Positions 51,451 to 64,000 are shown, counted from the stretch's first letter. The stretch is 64,000 nucleotides of DNA from Heliocidaris erythrogramma (GCA_025617745.1 CM046853.1:36402625-36466624), one strand, 5' to 3'. Program-made: numbers and translations. The notes: generated by a model not told the origin, from the letters alone.

Positions 51451-52291
51451 TATGATGATAATTGAAAGCATTACATGGTAACATATTTTCTGTGAAAAAC
51501 AAATGAAAAGCACATGGTGCTTCAATGAAGTTAATGCTCACATATCTGCTGAAATTCTTAGTGTATCATTTGTTTTGTTAAGAAAATTCGCCAATAGTAT
51601 GTGTAGTAAATTCTACTGCTCTGTGCAGTGGTAAAATCTTCTAAAGGATGAAACTTCATCATTTAGAAGTAGATTCTAATAATAACCTTTTCTCTTTTTT
51701 AATGAATTTAATTTTTTTTTTTTCTCTTTTTTAATAAATTTATTCTGTGTTATTCTGTAGCTACGACATACATGTATGTTGCATCTTACGAAGATCTCAA
51801 ACTCAAGTAAGGGCTACTATGTTTCACACATAATCGCTCTGCCCACCCCCCCCCCCCCTCTCTCTCTCTCTCACACATACCAACCACAGCATCATAATTC
51901 AAGGACTGGTCAGCAAACGGTCTTCAATTTTCACCACTCTTCTTTATCAGCTGTGGACAAACATGGTGGGGGTCAACAGAAAATCTCCCTGCACAAACAG
52001 GCAATTTCCTCAGAAAGATTATTTCAACTTATGCTGCACTTTTCGTTGTGCAAAAACTTCTTGAAAATATTGTACTATTAGGAAAAAAACAAGCTTGGTT
52101 ATACCTAACTGGTATTTTTTTGCATCAGGTGTTTGCAGGATATTGTTCTGCAACAGCTTTAAAATTGTTCATGCTGTCATCTACATGTAAGCATTCAATT
52201 TCCTGAAACAAATGTCACAATGGAGATTGATACATGTCTCTATGAAGGGAAAAAAGTAGGTTATACCTGTCTGCCTATCATATTGTGTGTT

Positions 52292-52350
52292 GAGAGCCAG
52301 AAGGGCATTCAGCCTGTGATACATGATATAAGTTAACACCCTTCTGACTG
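52292..52350. repeat. Dispersed hairpin family, copy 7
   Basis: GAGAGCCAGAAGGGCATTCA pairs with GTTAACACCCTTCTGACTG. Confidence 0.6.
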
Positions 52351-53804
52351 TGAACAGACAATATATTCTTGTCCATGCTATTTTCAACTTTTGCCAAAGT
52401 CCATTCGCCCTTTTTCTATTGCTTTCCAATATTTGTATTAAAACCCTACCCAAGGCTCTGATCGAATATTAGCTTCAAATGATATATTTGTATAGTGAAT
52501 AATATCATTTTGCAGTGAAAATAATCACAAAATAACAGCTTACAATTATACACATGAACCTTTTTGTATAGTGTTTACATTAGATGTGCTGGCGTTCAAC
52601 AACCGAAATTAACAAATTGTTGTGAATCTTTGATTTCATTGGTCAAAATCAGGGCACCCTCTTTATTTTTCACCTATAGGTGGCCTTATCGCCTATTCTT
52701 TAATTCATCAACATAAAATACCAAAATAAATAAAACCTTTGTACATGTGTTACTAATAATAAATCAAATTGATCAGCTGCAATAGAGTACTACAGACTTC
52801 GCTATTTTCCCTTGATCATTCTAACCGATACTTCTCACACCACAAAGCATTATGAAAGAAACAGAACCCCCTCTATTGATCAACCCTCATAACCCAATCT
52901 GTCCTTACGATCGACACAGAGATGGATTTTTGATGAAGTCGGAACAAGATCAGACTCCCTCTCTTTCTTAGCCCAGTTCATACATAACCCACTTATGAAG
53001 GGCTCTTGAGGGGTGCTTCTATCACACGTCGGCTCACTGAACAGAAATCATAGAGACACAAAAGAGCTGACAAAAAATAAGTCAGATTAAATATAGACAA
53101 AGTGAGGGTTCTATGTCGGAACAAACTGTCCTGTTACTTTAATTTGTTATGCGCTAAACATAGTCTACTTGTTTAAGACATTCCTAGGCAGTTGATTTCA
53201 GCATAGGAACATCAAATTAGCACTCTGAGAAATACAGTATTTGAAGGGAAGTTGTTTATCTACATACACATTTTTATTTAGAGTAGGATATTTAACATAC
53301 AAAAAAAGTATATAGGAAATATTGAATTTTGTACCCTTTTGCAAAGAAAATACTACATACAATCCAAAATTCACAGCCTATAAAACCATTATATGGTCAT
53401 GTATATGGTAGATAAAGAAATTATAATTATATCATATTCCCCAATAAAGATCAACAACAACAAACTTTTATCCATCAATTTATTAAAAGAAATGAATGTT
53501 CTAGTGATCGAAATCCTTCTTTTCACAGTAATGATGACATGGTGCAGGCCTAGACTCAGGATCCAGTGGGGGAAAGTGCAAAGGCGGACAATTTGGTCTG
53601 TAGATAAAGACTAGCATATATCTGGGACAATTGGAGTGCTAGACAAAGAATAACCCTTGAAGTTTTTCAAACAGGAAAAAGGTGGTTTCATGTTTATTCC
53701 CTGTGGCAGGGAAGTTATCTTTCAAAGAAATAGCAAGAAAGAGAGAATGGTGGAGAACATGAGAAAGATATATAAAGAAATAGGGATAGGCTGCTGAAAG
53801 AAAA

Positions 53805-53925
53805 AGAAAGAGAGAAAAAGAGAGAAAAAGAGAGAAAAAGAGAGAAAAAGAGAGAAAAAGAGAGAAAAAGAGAGAAAAAGAGAGAAAAAGAGAGAAAAAG
53901 AGAGAAAGAGGGAAAGAGAGAGAAA
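53805..53925. repeat. Purine tandem array, 10-bp unit (GAGAGAAAAA)
   Basis: About eleven nearly perfect copies in a row. Confidence 0.9.
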
Positions 53926-54247
53926 AAGAGAACTGCAGATTTAGTGCGGCAGGAGTCTCAAATCATCTTATAATGATACACCAAGGCCTAACGATCGCTG
54001 TATTTGACTAGTAATAAATATCACACGATACTAAGAATAGAAAACAGAGCAGTAACAATTCAACCATGAAGTAAATTGGACACGCTGATATATTAGTTTT
54101 ACCTTCCACTATACATGCACTCATCTTAGAGCATCTAAACAGTTCCATGCAAGCAAGGTTCAACACTCAGTAATTTCCTCTCTCATGCACCGACTATTGA
54201 TCGAACATATAAAATGGAATCTTGGACAAATAAACACTTTGTTTCAA

Positions 54248-54430
54248 TAATAATAATAATATGAACACTTGTAATGCGCCGGTATCCATCATGGGTAGAT
54301 GCTCATGGCGCAGTGAAAGGAAGATAGAAGATATAAAGATATAAGAAAAGGGATGAAGGGAACGTTTAAAAAAAGGCTTGTCTAAATAACCAGGTTTTGA
54401 GTGAGGTCTTAAAGATGTTATCACTATTAA
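54248..54430. repeat. Dispersed repeat with ATGCGCC...GGCGCA inverted block
   Basis: AATAATAATAAT lead-in, then GTAATGCGCCGGTATCC and GATGCTCATGGCGCAGTG as loose inverted words, then an AAGGCTTGTCTAAATAACCA stretch. I recognise the style as an interspersed repeat of marine invertebrates but cannot name it. Confidence 0.4.
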
Positions 54431-55212
54431 GATCAATGGTGCTATTCTACCAAGGAGAAATGCAAAGAATCTGTAAAAGCTCCACCTTGATTGACAGTTA
54501 GAGATATAACTATTTTTTTATGAAAAAAGTTTCTCTAACTTCTCTTATTCAAAGTACATAGCTTGCCTGTCTTTTTTATTTGATCATGAATTCTTCAGAG
54601 TACATTCCTCTCACATACCTCATTCTCAATCTCCATTCTTCTTCCTTCAGGGTATATTGACACTGTACCACCTTTTCACACCTGAGTGCATACCAGGGCA
54701 ACGTGCAACAAAGAAATATAAAAATTATGAAAAAGAAAGACAAGGATCCATGCAAATGAGGTCGGTAATTGCATAAATGTCTCGATCTACACCCAGGAGA
54801 GCGTATATAATTCCCCGATCTCTGGTTCGAGACACCCCACAAATCATTACCTGTGACTAGCAGAGGTGTGTGGTGATCAATAATGCATGATAGCCACCAT
54901 CAGAAATGCATAGGTGGGACTAAGGCCCGTCATGGGTTATGGACGATGACAGAGGAATTGGCACTCTCGCGTTGTGGATCGTGAGCAAATTACAGACTTC
55001 CTGCCCTGCTGGGAAATCTCATGGCAATTACGCCTTGTAGGAAGCATTTTGACTACTACAGGTGCTGAGGAATGTTGAACATGAATGGCATTTACATGAA
55101 TGAATGTTTGATTCTAGTGGAAGGTGGTGAGAGTCAGATGGCAGTCTTAGAACGTTTGAAGAGTCCCCATACAATGACACTATAGGACTAGATGATTCAA
55201 AAGAAGCATCAT

Positions 55213-55548
55213 AACCCATATCTGCCGATCTACGGGATATCCCGTAGACGCTCCGAACGTTGCAATCGACGAACTACGGGAAAATCCGTAGTTGAGATCT
55301 CCTGCTAAATAACTCATATCTGATTTATGTTGATTGGTATATTTTTCCGATTGGTCTAAATGCATGTATTTTTATATCAAATTAAAGGCAATTTCATGCT
55401 CTTTATTTTGGTACATAATTTGTCAACCTTCTGTTCTTCTTTGAGAGGGATGTGAAGTGAAAAATGTTTTGAGTGTGAATATGTGTGTGAAGTGGCTAGG
55501 TATAATGGGACTGTGCATAAGATAATGTGTTAGGCGGATATGGGTTAA
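55213..55548. mobile_element. TTAA-type element with internal 20-bp perfect palindrome
   Basis: Ends ATAACCCATATCTGCC and, inverted, TTAACCCATATCCGCC. Inside lies the perfect palindrome TCTACGGGATATCCCGTAGA (55229-55248) and a related ACTACGG/CCGTAGT pair (55273-55292). Confidence 0.5.
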
Positions 55549-56524
55549 GTACATACATCATGCAATATGGAATAATAAGTAGTTTAACATCTACTGAAGA
55601 TTCACTGTAAGGCTGTGTATACTCAGAAGGAGAGAGTGATAGAAGGAAGGAATGAGACAAAAGAGTTTGTGAGAGGGAGAGAGGGAAAGAGAAAGAGAGA
55701 GAGAAAAAAAAATAGAGAGAGTATGGTTGAGCAAAGAACAATAGAAAAAACACATCACAGTTTTGAAAACCCCAAGGAGATGTAACATTGGCACAAACGT
55801 GCCCCTCTTTTATTTTTTTTTTATATTTTTACATTTTCTTCATGATCGTGTAAAGTTTAAACCAGAGTAGGTTCTTCAATCCAACTAAACAAATGGCTAT
55901 GGAATGATGCCAATAGCCTGACTCCTAGGATTAAAATTTTTCCAACTCGAGATAAAAAAGGTTATTGGTTGAGTCTTGGATTTGTAGAATAACTTTAGTC
56001 ATCTCTCACCTTTTGGAATATCAAGGGTTAATCTTTCATTATTTCAGACTGATTTCCGCATAGGTTCATTTGCCTGAAAATTTAGTGCAGATTATGAGGT
56101 AAAACAAATCAACATAACTTCATGAGGATTCTGAGGTTTGTCATTTCAGTATCTCAAACATGGAAATAGTTGGTGTTTTACATTGAATTTCTCTCTGGAA
56201 ACAAGAAGATACAATCAGTTCACAAGGAGTCTGTCATCACAGACAATCCTCCCCTATTTCTATGTAAATCTGAAAGTCTCTTTTGTAGTCTACTCTGACA
56301 GGTGAACGACACTTCCATCCTCCCTCAATCCCCCAAAGCATAAAAAATGTTCTCCCTCTATAGTTCCGACTTTCTGTAAACTTGTGCCGGTGTGTGCCTC
56401 TGCGTAGTCCCGAATACTTGTCTAAATGAATGCGGCGGCATGTGGGTGACCTGACTTTTTGACGTCAGCGCTGCCGCTTTTGTGAGTGGATTGGGACTTT
56501 GGTACAGAGGGAGACAGTTCTCAT

Positions 56525-56890
56525 CTTATTATTTGTAGGTAATGCTTTAAAAGTATAGGAGTCAAAAAGAGACAAGAGTATTTGGGAGGACTGAAAATGA
56601 TGAGTTTACCACTAAGTGCAAGGTTCTATTTGTTATTTGAACGACCCTCTTTCTTATTGCAATCATGAAATTAGTGTTTACCATTATCTCTCCTTGCACA
56701 TTTTTTGTTTGTTTGTCAAAAGGGCTGTTGTACAAGGGGATTCTGGTCTTTTAAAACTTATTGTAGGTAATACTTGAGGTTTAGGAAATGATGAAAGAAT
56801 TTGGGAAGATTTGAAATGAAGAGTTTACTACTTTTAGTTCTATTTGTTATTTGATCAACCTTGTTTCCCTTCTCTAATTCTTTTTTTTTT
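56525..56890. repeat. Diverged tandem duplication, about 230-bp unit
   Basis: TTATT-TGTAGGTAAT, AAGAGTATTTGGGA/GAATTTGGGA, GATGAGTTTAC/GAAGAGTTTAC and GTTCTATTTGTTATTTGA recur in the same order at about a 230-bp offset. Confidence 0.65.
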
Positions 56891-57440
56891 AAACAAAATT
56901 TTAGTGATTGAATTGTTCAAGTCCAGTTTTCCCCTTTGTTTTCACACTATCTAGCTGTTTTTGTATGTAAAATAAATTGCATCTCTGTCTTTTCTCCTTT
57001 ACCTTAGTATTCCTTTCTTAACCCAATCTTCCTGTCCTGTGTTCTTGGTCTATTTCATCTACTTCTATATGTTCAGGTCTAGGGAAAGCCAAGTGAGTTT
57101 ATTATATTTCATTTCAATCCCACCTCTCCATCATCAGAGCATTTCAAAGTATTCAAATCCTCTATTTGGGTGCACCATCTCTGAACAAATAATTTCCTAA
57201 TGCCTGTCATTCTTCATTAAACACAGCATCAAACTCACCAGCCCAAAACCCAGTCTCCATCCCACTGTTTCTCTCGAAGTGCATTTAGAAAATTAATTTT
57301 TGATCCTCTCTGTTTGAGATTTGACCAGTTTGGATTTCCCTGCTGCCGCCACCGCTTTGCAGATGGCCGTGGCCTTTGTTTCTTACGAGTGGTCTCCTAG
57401 CATATTTGAATTGAAGAATTGAGATTAGGATGCAAGCGGT

Positions 57441-58010
57441 CAGATATGATTTGATTTCAGGGCTTGCTGCTGCACACCTGTCTTTTGACTCAACTGCATT
57501 TTCATCTGGTATTTGATCGATTCAGGTTTAAAGCTGCACTACGAGCTTCATTTTCATGTTTTAAGCTGCACTATGTGGTTAATGGAATAATGAGCATAAG
57601 GTCACAATTCAGATATGATTTGATTTCAGAGCTTGCTGCTGGACACCTGTCTTTTGAAGCAATTGCATTTTCATCTGATATTTGATCGATTCAGGTTTAA
57701 AGATGCATTACGTGCTTCATGTTCATGTTTAAAGCTGCACTATGTGGTTAATGGAAACATGAGCTTAAAGGCACAATTCAGATATGATTTGATTTCAAGG
57801 CTTGCTGCAGAACACCCGTCTTTTGACTCAATTGCATTTTCATCTGGTATTTGATCACTTTGGGTTTAAAGCTGCACTATGATAACAATTTAAATATGAG
57901 CTTAAACTGAGAATTCAGATATGAAATTTTAGGGACTGGCTAACAGACAAGTCTATTTGGACTCAATTTCATTTTCTTGTGGTATTTGATCACTTCAGCG
58001 TTAAAGCTAC
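57441..58010. repeat. Tandem array, 169-bp unit, about 3.4 copies
   Basis: CAGATATGATTTGATTTCA begins units at 57441, 57610 and 57779; a shorter diverged unit begins at 57916. Each unit carries a TTTTCATCTG(G/A)TATTTGAT word and TTTAAAGCTGCACTATG. The open frames here simply repeat the unit. Confidence 0.9.
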
Positions 58011-58189
58011 ACTGTGTTGCAAAATACAAAAAGAAATATGAGCTGAAATCTGAAATGATTTTATTATCTTAAATGAGAGGGAAAATTGGGAGTCTAGACC
58101 TTATCAGAAGATCAATCACTACCATGTGGAAATACGTTAAAAGGAATGATGAGTAGAAAGTATGAAAGATGAAGTAGGAAAAAGAAAGA

Positions 58190-58380
58190 AATATATAATG
58201 AGAAAGAGAACAAGAGAAAGTGACAGATTAGAAAACAGAGAGATAAAGAAATAGATAGAGAGAGAGAGAGATGATATGAGAGACAGAGAGATGATATGAG
58301 AGACAGACAGATAGATATGAGAAAGAGGCAGACAGACAGAGACAGAGACAGAGAGACAGAGACAGACAGACAAAAACAGG
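58190..58380. repeat. GA/GACA-rich simple repeat
   Basis: Mixed GAGA and GACAGA repeats, with two copies of GAGATGATATGAGAGACAGA. Confidence 0.8.
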
Positions 58381-59584
58381 GGGGTCAGGAGAGCCATACA
58401 CAGACAATGTGGATGAGGCCTAGGTTTCTGAATAATAAAAGAGACAAAAGAGACAACATTAAATGACTAATTAACAGACAGACGGCCCCTCCCCCATCAT
58501 CTTTACAAAGACATAGAAATCAATGCATCGCTCTGCGAGTAGCGTACCAAAACCTAATCATGTTATTGTGGGCCATTGTCAGTAGCCTAGAGAGAGATTG
58601 TTTACCCTAACTATTACCAATCGATATCGCTTGATGTTTCCCTGCACGCTATGTTCCCCAGGATGATGCCAGCATTCTATTTTTCCCTTTCTTCTCTATT
58701 GACATAGCTCATTATTATGGGCCCATCATGCATGGGAGGGAAAAGGTCATGTGACTGTAATGAGTCTGGTTTAACGAGCCCTGTAAGATTCTGTCTGGTG
58801 GTCCTGAAGATTATCTTCTAAGCTAATTAGCGTAATTGATGCAGGAGAACTTTGCATTGGGAGAGTGTATCAAACAATGGTATAAAGATTGGAGGGAACT
58901 ATAATTCCATAATTGAGAAAAAGCAGTAGAAGAGCCATCTTGTTAAGATATGAAAATATTTTCAGGTCCTGAATTTACACCATTTTGAAGAGAAGAAGTT
59001 TGTAATGCTGATGAAACTGAATAATATGAAATTATCAATCAGAAGAAAAGAGCTTTCAACATTTCATATGGTTCAACTAGAAAACATTTATGACTAAAAA
59101 GGGAAATTGTTCAGAAAGCTTTTCCTTTTCCCTTTTAAAAATTGATTATAATACATAAACCCTATAATTTCATAAAGGATTTAAGACCTAAAGGCTGTAA
59201 TCGATTTCTACAAAAAGAAAACTATCAACATTTTAACTTTAAGCAGCTGATGAGCAATTTAGTTGTTCAAGAACTTTCCAACAAAAAGTGAAGAAGAAGA
59301 AAAAGCGAGGAAGAAGAAAAAGCGAGGAAGAAGAAAAATTGAAAAAATTGAATAAAACTTCAAAGGTGTGACTGGCACAGTTGGAAATGCTTTTTAACAG
59401 ACTTAAGCACTGAGGTACCTTCACGCTCTCTCTGTGTACATTCACCGCCCTATGCCTCAGACCCTCCCTCAGCCCCAGAGAATACTGTTATTTAGGTCAT
59501 GTTTTTCACCAGTGACATAATCAGCTAGGGACCCTGTGAGGCTCCATGGCTTCCAGAATACAGGGCCACAATTAGAGCATCTAC

Positions 59585-60590
59585 ACACAGCCTCAGGTGA
59601 GCTCGTTCAAGAGGAGAGAGAGAGATGTTGGCGGCGTCTGAAATCTATCAGGTTTCTCTCCGAAAGTTAAGGTTCTCACCCTCTAAATCTGTGTTTTAGG
59701 TTTTATCTCTTCATATTCTTTTCAGTTAAGTATTGCATTTCTTAGCGCTGGAAGGGATATATTTGTTGAATGATGAAGAGGAAACATAGGGCACCAGCAT
59801 GAATACAGGTGTATACTTCTAATTGATTTTAGGGTCAGTCAGGGAACAAGTTAAGCTGAAATTGTTCAATTTCTTAAGAATTACAGCCTTCACAGAGACA
59901 AGCTTCACATGTATACAAAGAAATAAACTAATTTTGCTTAGGTGTTCAACGGTGCTGAAGGCTGTAGGGTAAGTATGACAACTAAAATTGTTGGAGAGAA
60001 TCATTCCAGGTGAGCTCATTTAAGAAGACAGAAAGAGAGATCTTGGTGGAATCAGAAATCCACACCCTCTAGGTTTTTTCTCTTTGGGTCCAGTATTTTT
60101 TTCTTTTTTCTGTTAGGGATATATTTCAAGAACGGTATTCATTATGCAGATATCCAGATATAAAGATGTATGGATCTGATAAATTTAGTCAGTTGGGAAG
60201 TAAGTCAAAGTTGAAACTGTATAATTCTATTTTTAAAAATCAAGGCCTTCAGAGAAAAATAATTTTGGGGTCAGTCAGAAAGCAAGTCAAAGTTAAAACT
60301 AAAATAATATTTTTATGAATAAAAAAGCAAGTCAAAGTTGACACAAAAAAGCTTTTGTCAGAATGCAAGTCAAAGTTGAAACTATTAAAAAAAAATCTAT
60401 TACTAATCAGAAAACAAGTCAAAGTTGAAACAGTACAATTCTATTCAAAATCAAGGCCTTCACAGAGACAGAGCTTCGCACAAATAGTTAAACAAATCAT
60501 TAACCTAGGGTTTTGAACAGTTCATCTTTTGGCAGGGAAGATATGGCAACTAAAATCATTGAACTGAATCATTCATTTTCAATTAATGCC
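59585..60590. repeat. Diverged tandem duplication with internal CAAGTCAAAGTTGAAAC array
   Basis: Shared landmarks in both halves: CAGGTGAGCTC-TT-AAGA, TTTTAGGG/TGGGGTCAGTCAG, GCCTTCACAGAGACA and GACAACTAAAAT/GGCAACTAAAAT. In the second half the AAGTCAAAGTTGAAAC word is expanded to five spaced copies (60205-60430). Confidence 0.7.
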
Positions 60591-63120
60591 TGGTGTGAAA
60601 AGTACAGAGACTAAACACCAGAATAAAATATGAGGGAAATTGACCTCTACTTTCCTAAACAAATAAAAGAACGAATCTGCAGCTACGTGACTTTAACACA
60701 TTTTAATTCAAACCTGAAAGTGTCCTCCTTTGTTGTCCTTTAAAGTTGACCCAGCCAGCTTACCAATCACAAGCTTCAAATCGAGCCTATCAACTCAAAC
60801 TAATCAACACTACGCTACCACACCATTGAACAAAAGAATCAATTCATTGGCTTCAATCATTCTCTCTTGGCTTTCTCTCGATCCATGTTCCTTCTCGCTC
60901 TCTCTAATCCCTCAATTCTCCCTTCACTCTGTACATGATCCAGTTCCCCCTATTTTGTGACCTATCTCATATTACATTTTCCCTTTTTCATGCTTGTCAA
61001 AGATTCTATGATTATTTTTTCCAGTCTTTCGTTTCTTCAAGGAGTTACCAGAATCCTTGATTTCATCTAACTTCTACTTCTACCCTGTAGGATTTGCACG
61101 TTGTTGTTTTTTTCTTCAGAAATTTTCAAACCCTCATCATCTACTTCATTTGTGTTATTTCTATTCACATTCATTCATATTATTTCATTTTCCGTGTTGC
61201 CTTTTGCTATAGGCCATCCACATTCAATCACACAACTTCACATGCAACTATGCATCTTTCAGTCATGATCATTACAATCAATTTCTTCTCTGCATCAATT
61301 GATTTTTGTCCTGTCTTCATACATATACTTTCAATTTATTCCTCTACTATTGATCTGTTTATCCTTCTTTGCTCTCTACTTCACAAACTCTCCAAATCTC
61401 GTTCTCTCTCACCAGCCCCGATCCCTACTCAAGCTTCTCTTTTACCCACAATGCATCGCATCACTCTGTCCCCAAAACCGAAAACATCACAAACACAGGC
61501 TAATGAGCCGCCGAACATCGCGTCACCAAAGGTCACATGTTCCCGCAGCAGTGGTAACCGGATTAGTGGTCGCAATCCACGCTGGTCTCACTCACGGTGG
61601 TTACATAGTCTACCACCAAAGACTCTTTTGTTTCCCTCACCTCTGTTTTAATTTTCATATGTGGTTTCACAAGGCAGATCATTGTAGGATGCGTATTTGC
61701 GCCAGTGCTTTCTCGCATTACAGAATGTGTAATCTAGCAGTGTAGATCTTATTTGTGGGGAGATGTGTCGCTGTATGATACTTTCAATTTGCATCAAAAT
61801 TTCTGGTTCAAGAAAAGGTGAAAAAGTCCTCTGTGCCTTTGCACTTTCAACAGTTTACAGCAAGTATCAAGGTATTTTCCTTCTTTTTTTGCTGGAGATA
61901 TACACAGATGACAACAGCAAATATATTTTCCAAAGAAACATTTAATACCTCAAAATCTTTTATATATGCCAGTAATTTATTATACTTTAGTGTAAGGTAA
62001 AAAAAAAAAAGGAAAAAAAAAACAGTAGGAAAGCTGCAGGAAAATGTCATTGTTTACAAGTATTGATTAATTGAATAGATATACTTTCAGTGCAGCTTTG
62101 AGTTGTCCAGCTGTATCGGCAAAAAATATTTGTCTTGTTCTGCTTATAATATTTCATACATCTTTTATGATTAAAACAAATTGTTTTGAAGATTTGTAAG
62201 CATGCTATATCAGCTTGAGTTCTGCCAGATTTTTCACATCTCCACTCCTGCTTCAAGATCAAGACCGTCAAAGAAGATAACTAGAGGGTGGCTCTGCTCA
62301 AACTGGTAGAAGAAAACACCATATTTTATTGTTCTATGATTTGTGTGGGTACATGCTCCCTGGGGACACCTGTGTAATTTGAGCAAGGGATGGACTAATC
62401 AGCAACATCCGCATAAAATGTCACGAACGCTCATCAGGTTACCTCTAAAATCATGCCACACTCACTCTCAGAACTCTCAGATACTTAAAGGCACACGGTC
62501 TCCTTTGAAAAATATTTAGGGCAACTGCCTCTGCTTTTCCAAGATAAAAATACATTATGAATTTTACAAATTGTCAACAGTGAGCTAAATACAAGGGGCA
62601 AAGATTAGGAAACATTGGAAAATTCCTCATTTCAAACACAAATACAATAATGTTTGAGTTATTAAATGTCCCTTTCTATACAAATTTTTTTTTTAATTTC
62701 AAAAGGTGAAATATTGATGTATCAAGGAAAAAAGGGTACTTTTTTATTCAGAAACCATGGCAAGGTACTTTTTTTATTCAGAAACCATGGCAAGAAACCT
62801 ATCCACACCCTGTATCGGGCACTTAAGTGCAATCCTCCTTTAAGTCTTGTAAAAGGGGAAAATACATTTACAGATTTTTGGAGGATAGCACAGGTGAGAT
62901 GAAAGGTAGGATGAGAGTATATAGAATTGTTTTCTAGGTCAGGCTATAAGCCTTTACTGATGTACACAGCAAAATTGCATGACTCACTAAATTGGTGAAA
63001 ATTGATTCCTTAAAAAACCGACCCCATCCTACAAAAAGGTAGAGGTTTTGGGTGTTTATGATTGGTCGTTATTTGATCTAGGATAAGAGAAGTTAAGCAT
63101 CTTCCATAAGACATCCTGTT

Positions 63121-63187
63121 AGAGCCACAAGGGCCATAACTCTATGTAAAAGGATATGACTTACAACGTAATACCATTTGGGCTTTC
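63121..63187. repeat. Dispersed hairpin family, copy 8
   Basis: AGAGCCACAAGGGCCATAAC and a degenerate partner ending ATTTGGGCTTT; the most diverged copy. Confidence 0.45.
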
Positions 63188-64000
63188 AACAGACACAGGG
63201 ACCTACAGCTACAATTCTAACAAAGGTAAAGGCATGAAAGCTGATCAGCAAAAAGGGTAGAACATGTTTTTATGATTTTGTATGACTAATGTAACAGGAG
63301 AAGGTCGGCCTTGCAGGGTTGTAGATGTGATCATTATAATTTCCTATATTCATGCTCTACTTACCATGATAAATCATTGTGTTTATTATCAGTATTATCG
63401 TGTGACTTCCATTAACGGACATGTCTATATCTACCGCAGATAACCATCTCTGTGTTAATTCTAAAGGGGTGTCCATTTGTTTGGTGTTATTCTAATGTTT
63501 CATAATGTAGAATGAAAAAAAAAAATCTCCTTTGAACAGAATGCAGCCAGTATTCATCAACATGTAATATAGTTTGAATCATGATTATGCTTGAAACAAT
63601 CATCTTGTTATACAATCTCTGAACCTGCATAGCAAATCTGATATCATTTAATCTCTATAACAAAAAAAAAATACATTTTCTGGTTTAATATCATTTACTT
63701 CTTGCAGAAATCCACCCCCCTCCCAAAAAAAAGTATTATAAAGGTCAATTTTACTCAATTTCAAACCAGGGGACAACTCTATGAAAGGCTCCACAGATAT
63801 GCTGGGAATATCTGTCCTCGATATATTGCTTAAAGCTTTACAGCTTCAAACATTAAACTAAACTCAACTCACCTGCAAGTTGTTCTGCGTAGATTTTGAG
63901 AGCATTAGTACTTTTTCATCACCACCTTTATTTTAAAGGGCTTTAATTTAAAAGTTCATCATTACATTAGAGAGGATTTACCTTAGGGGTGCAATCAAAT

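Larger units (their letters stand above)
48553..64000 (-). other. Upstream THSD7 intron(s), no exon recognised
   Basis: Over 15 kb without a TSP1-like exon on the minus strand. Contents: exon-copy remnant with MITE (48627-49012), 42-bp direct repeats (49127, 49559), CT repeat (49850-49875), hairpins (50466, 52292, 63121), a TTAA element (50782), GAT repeats (51366-51450), a purine array (53805-53925), a dispersed repeat (54248-54430), TTAA-ended palindromic element (55213-55548), tandem duplications (56525-56890, 57441-58010, 59585-60590), GA repeats (58190-58380) and possible regulatory patches near 56340-56490, 58500-58880 and 61480-61640. Confidence 0.65.

Noticed and set aside
51347..51541. 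His-rich minus-strand frame
   Set aside because: Created by the GAT microsatellite.
57464..57854. Two similar 73-codon frames suggestive of a gene family
   Set aside because: They are just the 169-bp tandem repeat read in one frame.
61094..61745. Two overlapping long + strand frames (185 and 148 codons)
   Set aside because: First half is pyrimidine-rich low complexity, frames overlap each other, no recognisable domain and no splice context.

Overview
This is animal (eukaryotic) genomic DNA: AT-rich, intron-rich, and full of short interspersed repeats, microsatellites and the ACATGTA-type words common in marine invertebrates. The gene content and tRNA-derived SINEs ending in GCGCTATATAAA suggest an invertebrate deuterostome, most likely an echinoderm close to sea urchins. 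The species call is inference. No prokaryotic, viral or CRISPR features were seen.

Two convergent protein genes were found. The left edge (818-3188, + strand) carries the last three coding exons of a class I myosin (MYO1A/1B-like), encoding the end of the lipid-binding TH1 tail and the natural C-terminus. From 48552 down to 13210 (- strand) lie 23 consecutive coding exons of a THSD7A/THSD7B-type gene (thrombospondin type-1 domain-containing protein 7). Every exon junction is GT-AG with matching phase, giving 1262 continuous residues: about 17 alternating TSP1 modules, an EGF-like cysteine cluster, a Ser/Pro-rich linker, one transmembrane helix and a short cytoplasmic tail. The signal peptide and first TSP1 modules are missing and should lie beyond 64000. 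The 3' ends of the two genes face each other across an AT-rich stretch (3189-12981) that holds UTRs and repeats.

The most interesting observation is at the end of the THSD7 gene. The first stop is TGA followed by CTAG, the best documented metazoan readthrough context. After it the same frame stays open for 75 more codons in a conspicuously GC-rich block, ends at a second TGA, and then the sequence returns to AT-rich. This looks like a programmed stop-codon-readthrough extension of the cytoplasmic tail.

A second theme is local duplication of exon edges. Four THSD7 exons have decayed or truncated partial copies in adjacent introns (17.70-17.93, 22.12-22.23, 26.93-27.10 and 48.63-49.02 kb). The copy at 48.6-49.0 kb is itself split by a terminal-inverted-repeat element. 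A 28-bp tandem duplication doubles a 5' splice site in the myosin gene.

The introns and the 15 kb upstream of the first visible THSD7 exon hold small DNA-transposon derivatives (hAT-type with an 8-bp target duplication, TTAA-flanked piggyBac-like elements, a dispersed 22-bp-stem hairpin family), two tRNA-derived SINEs, a dead LINE fragment, tandem arrays, simple repeats, and a few GC-richer patches that may be regulatory DNA.
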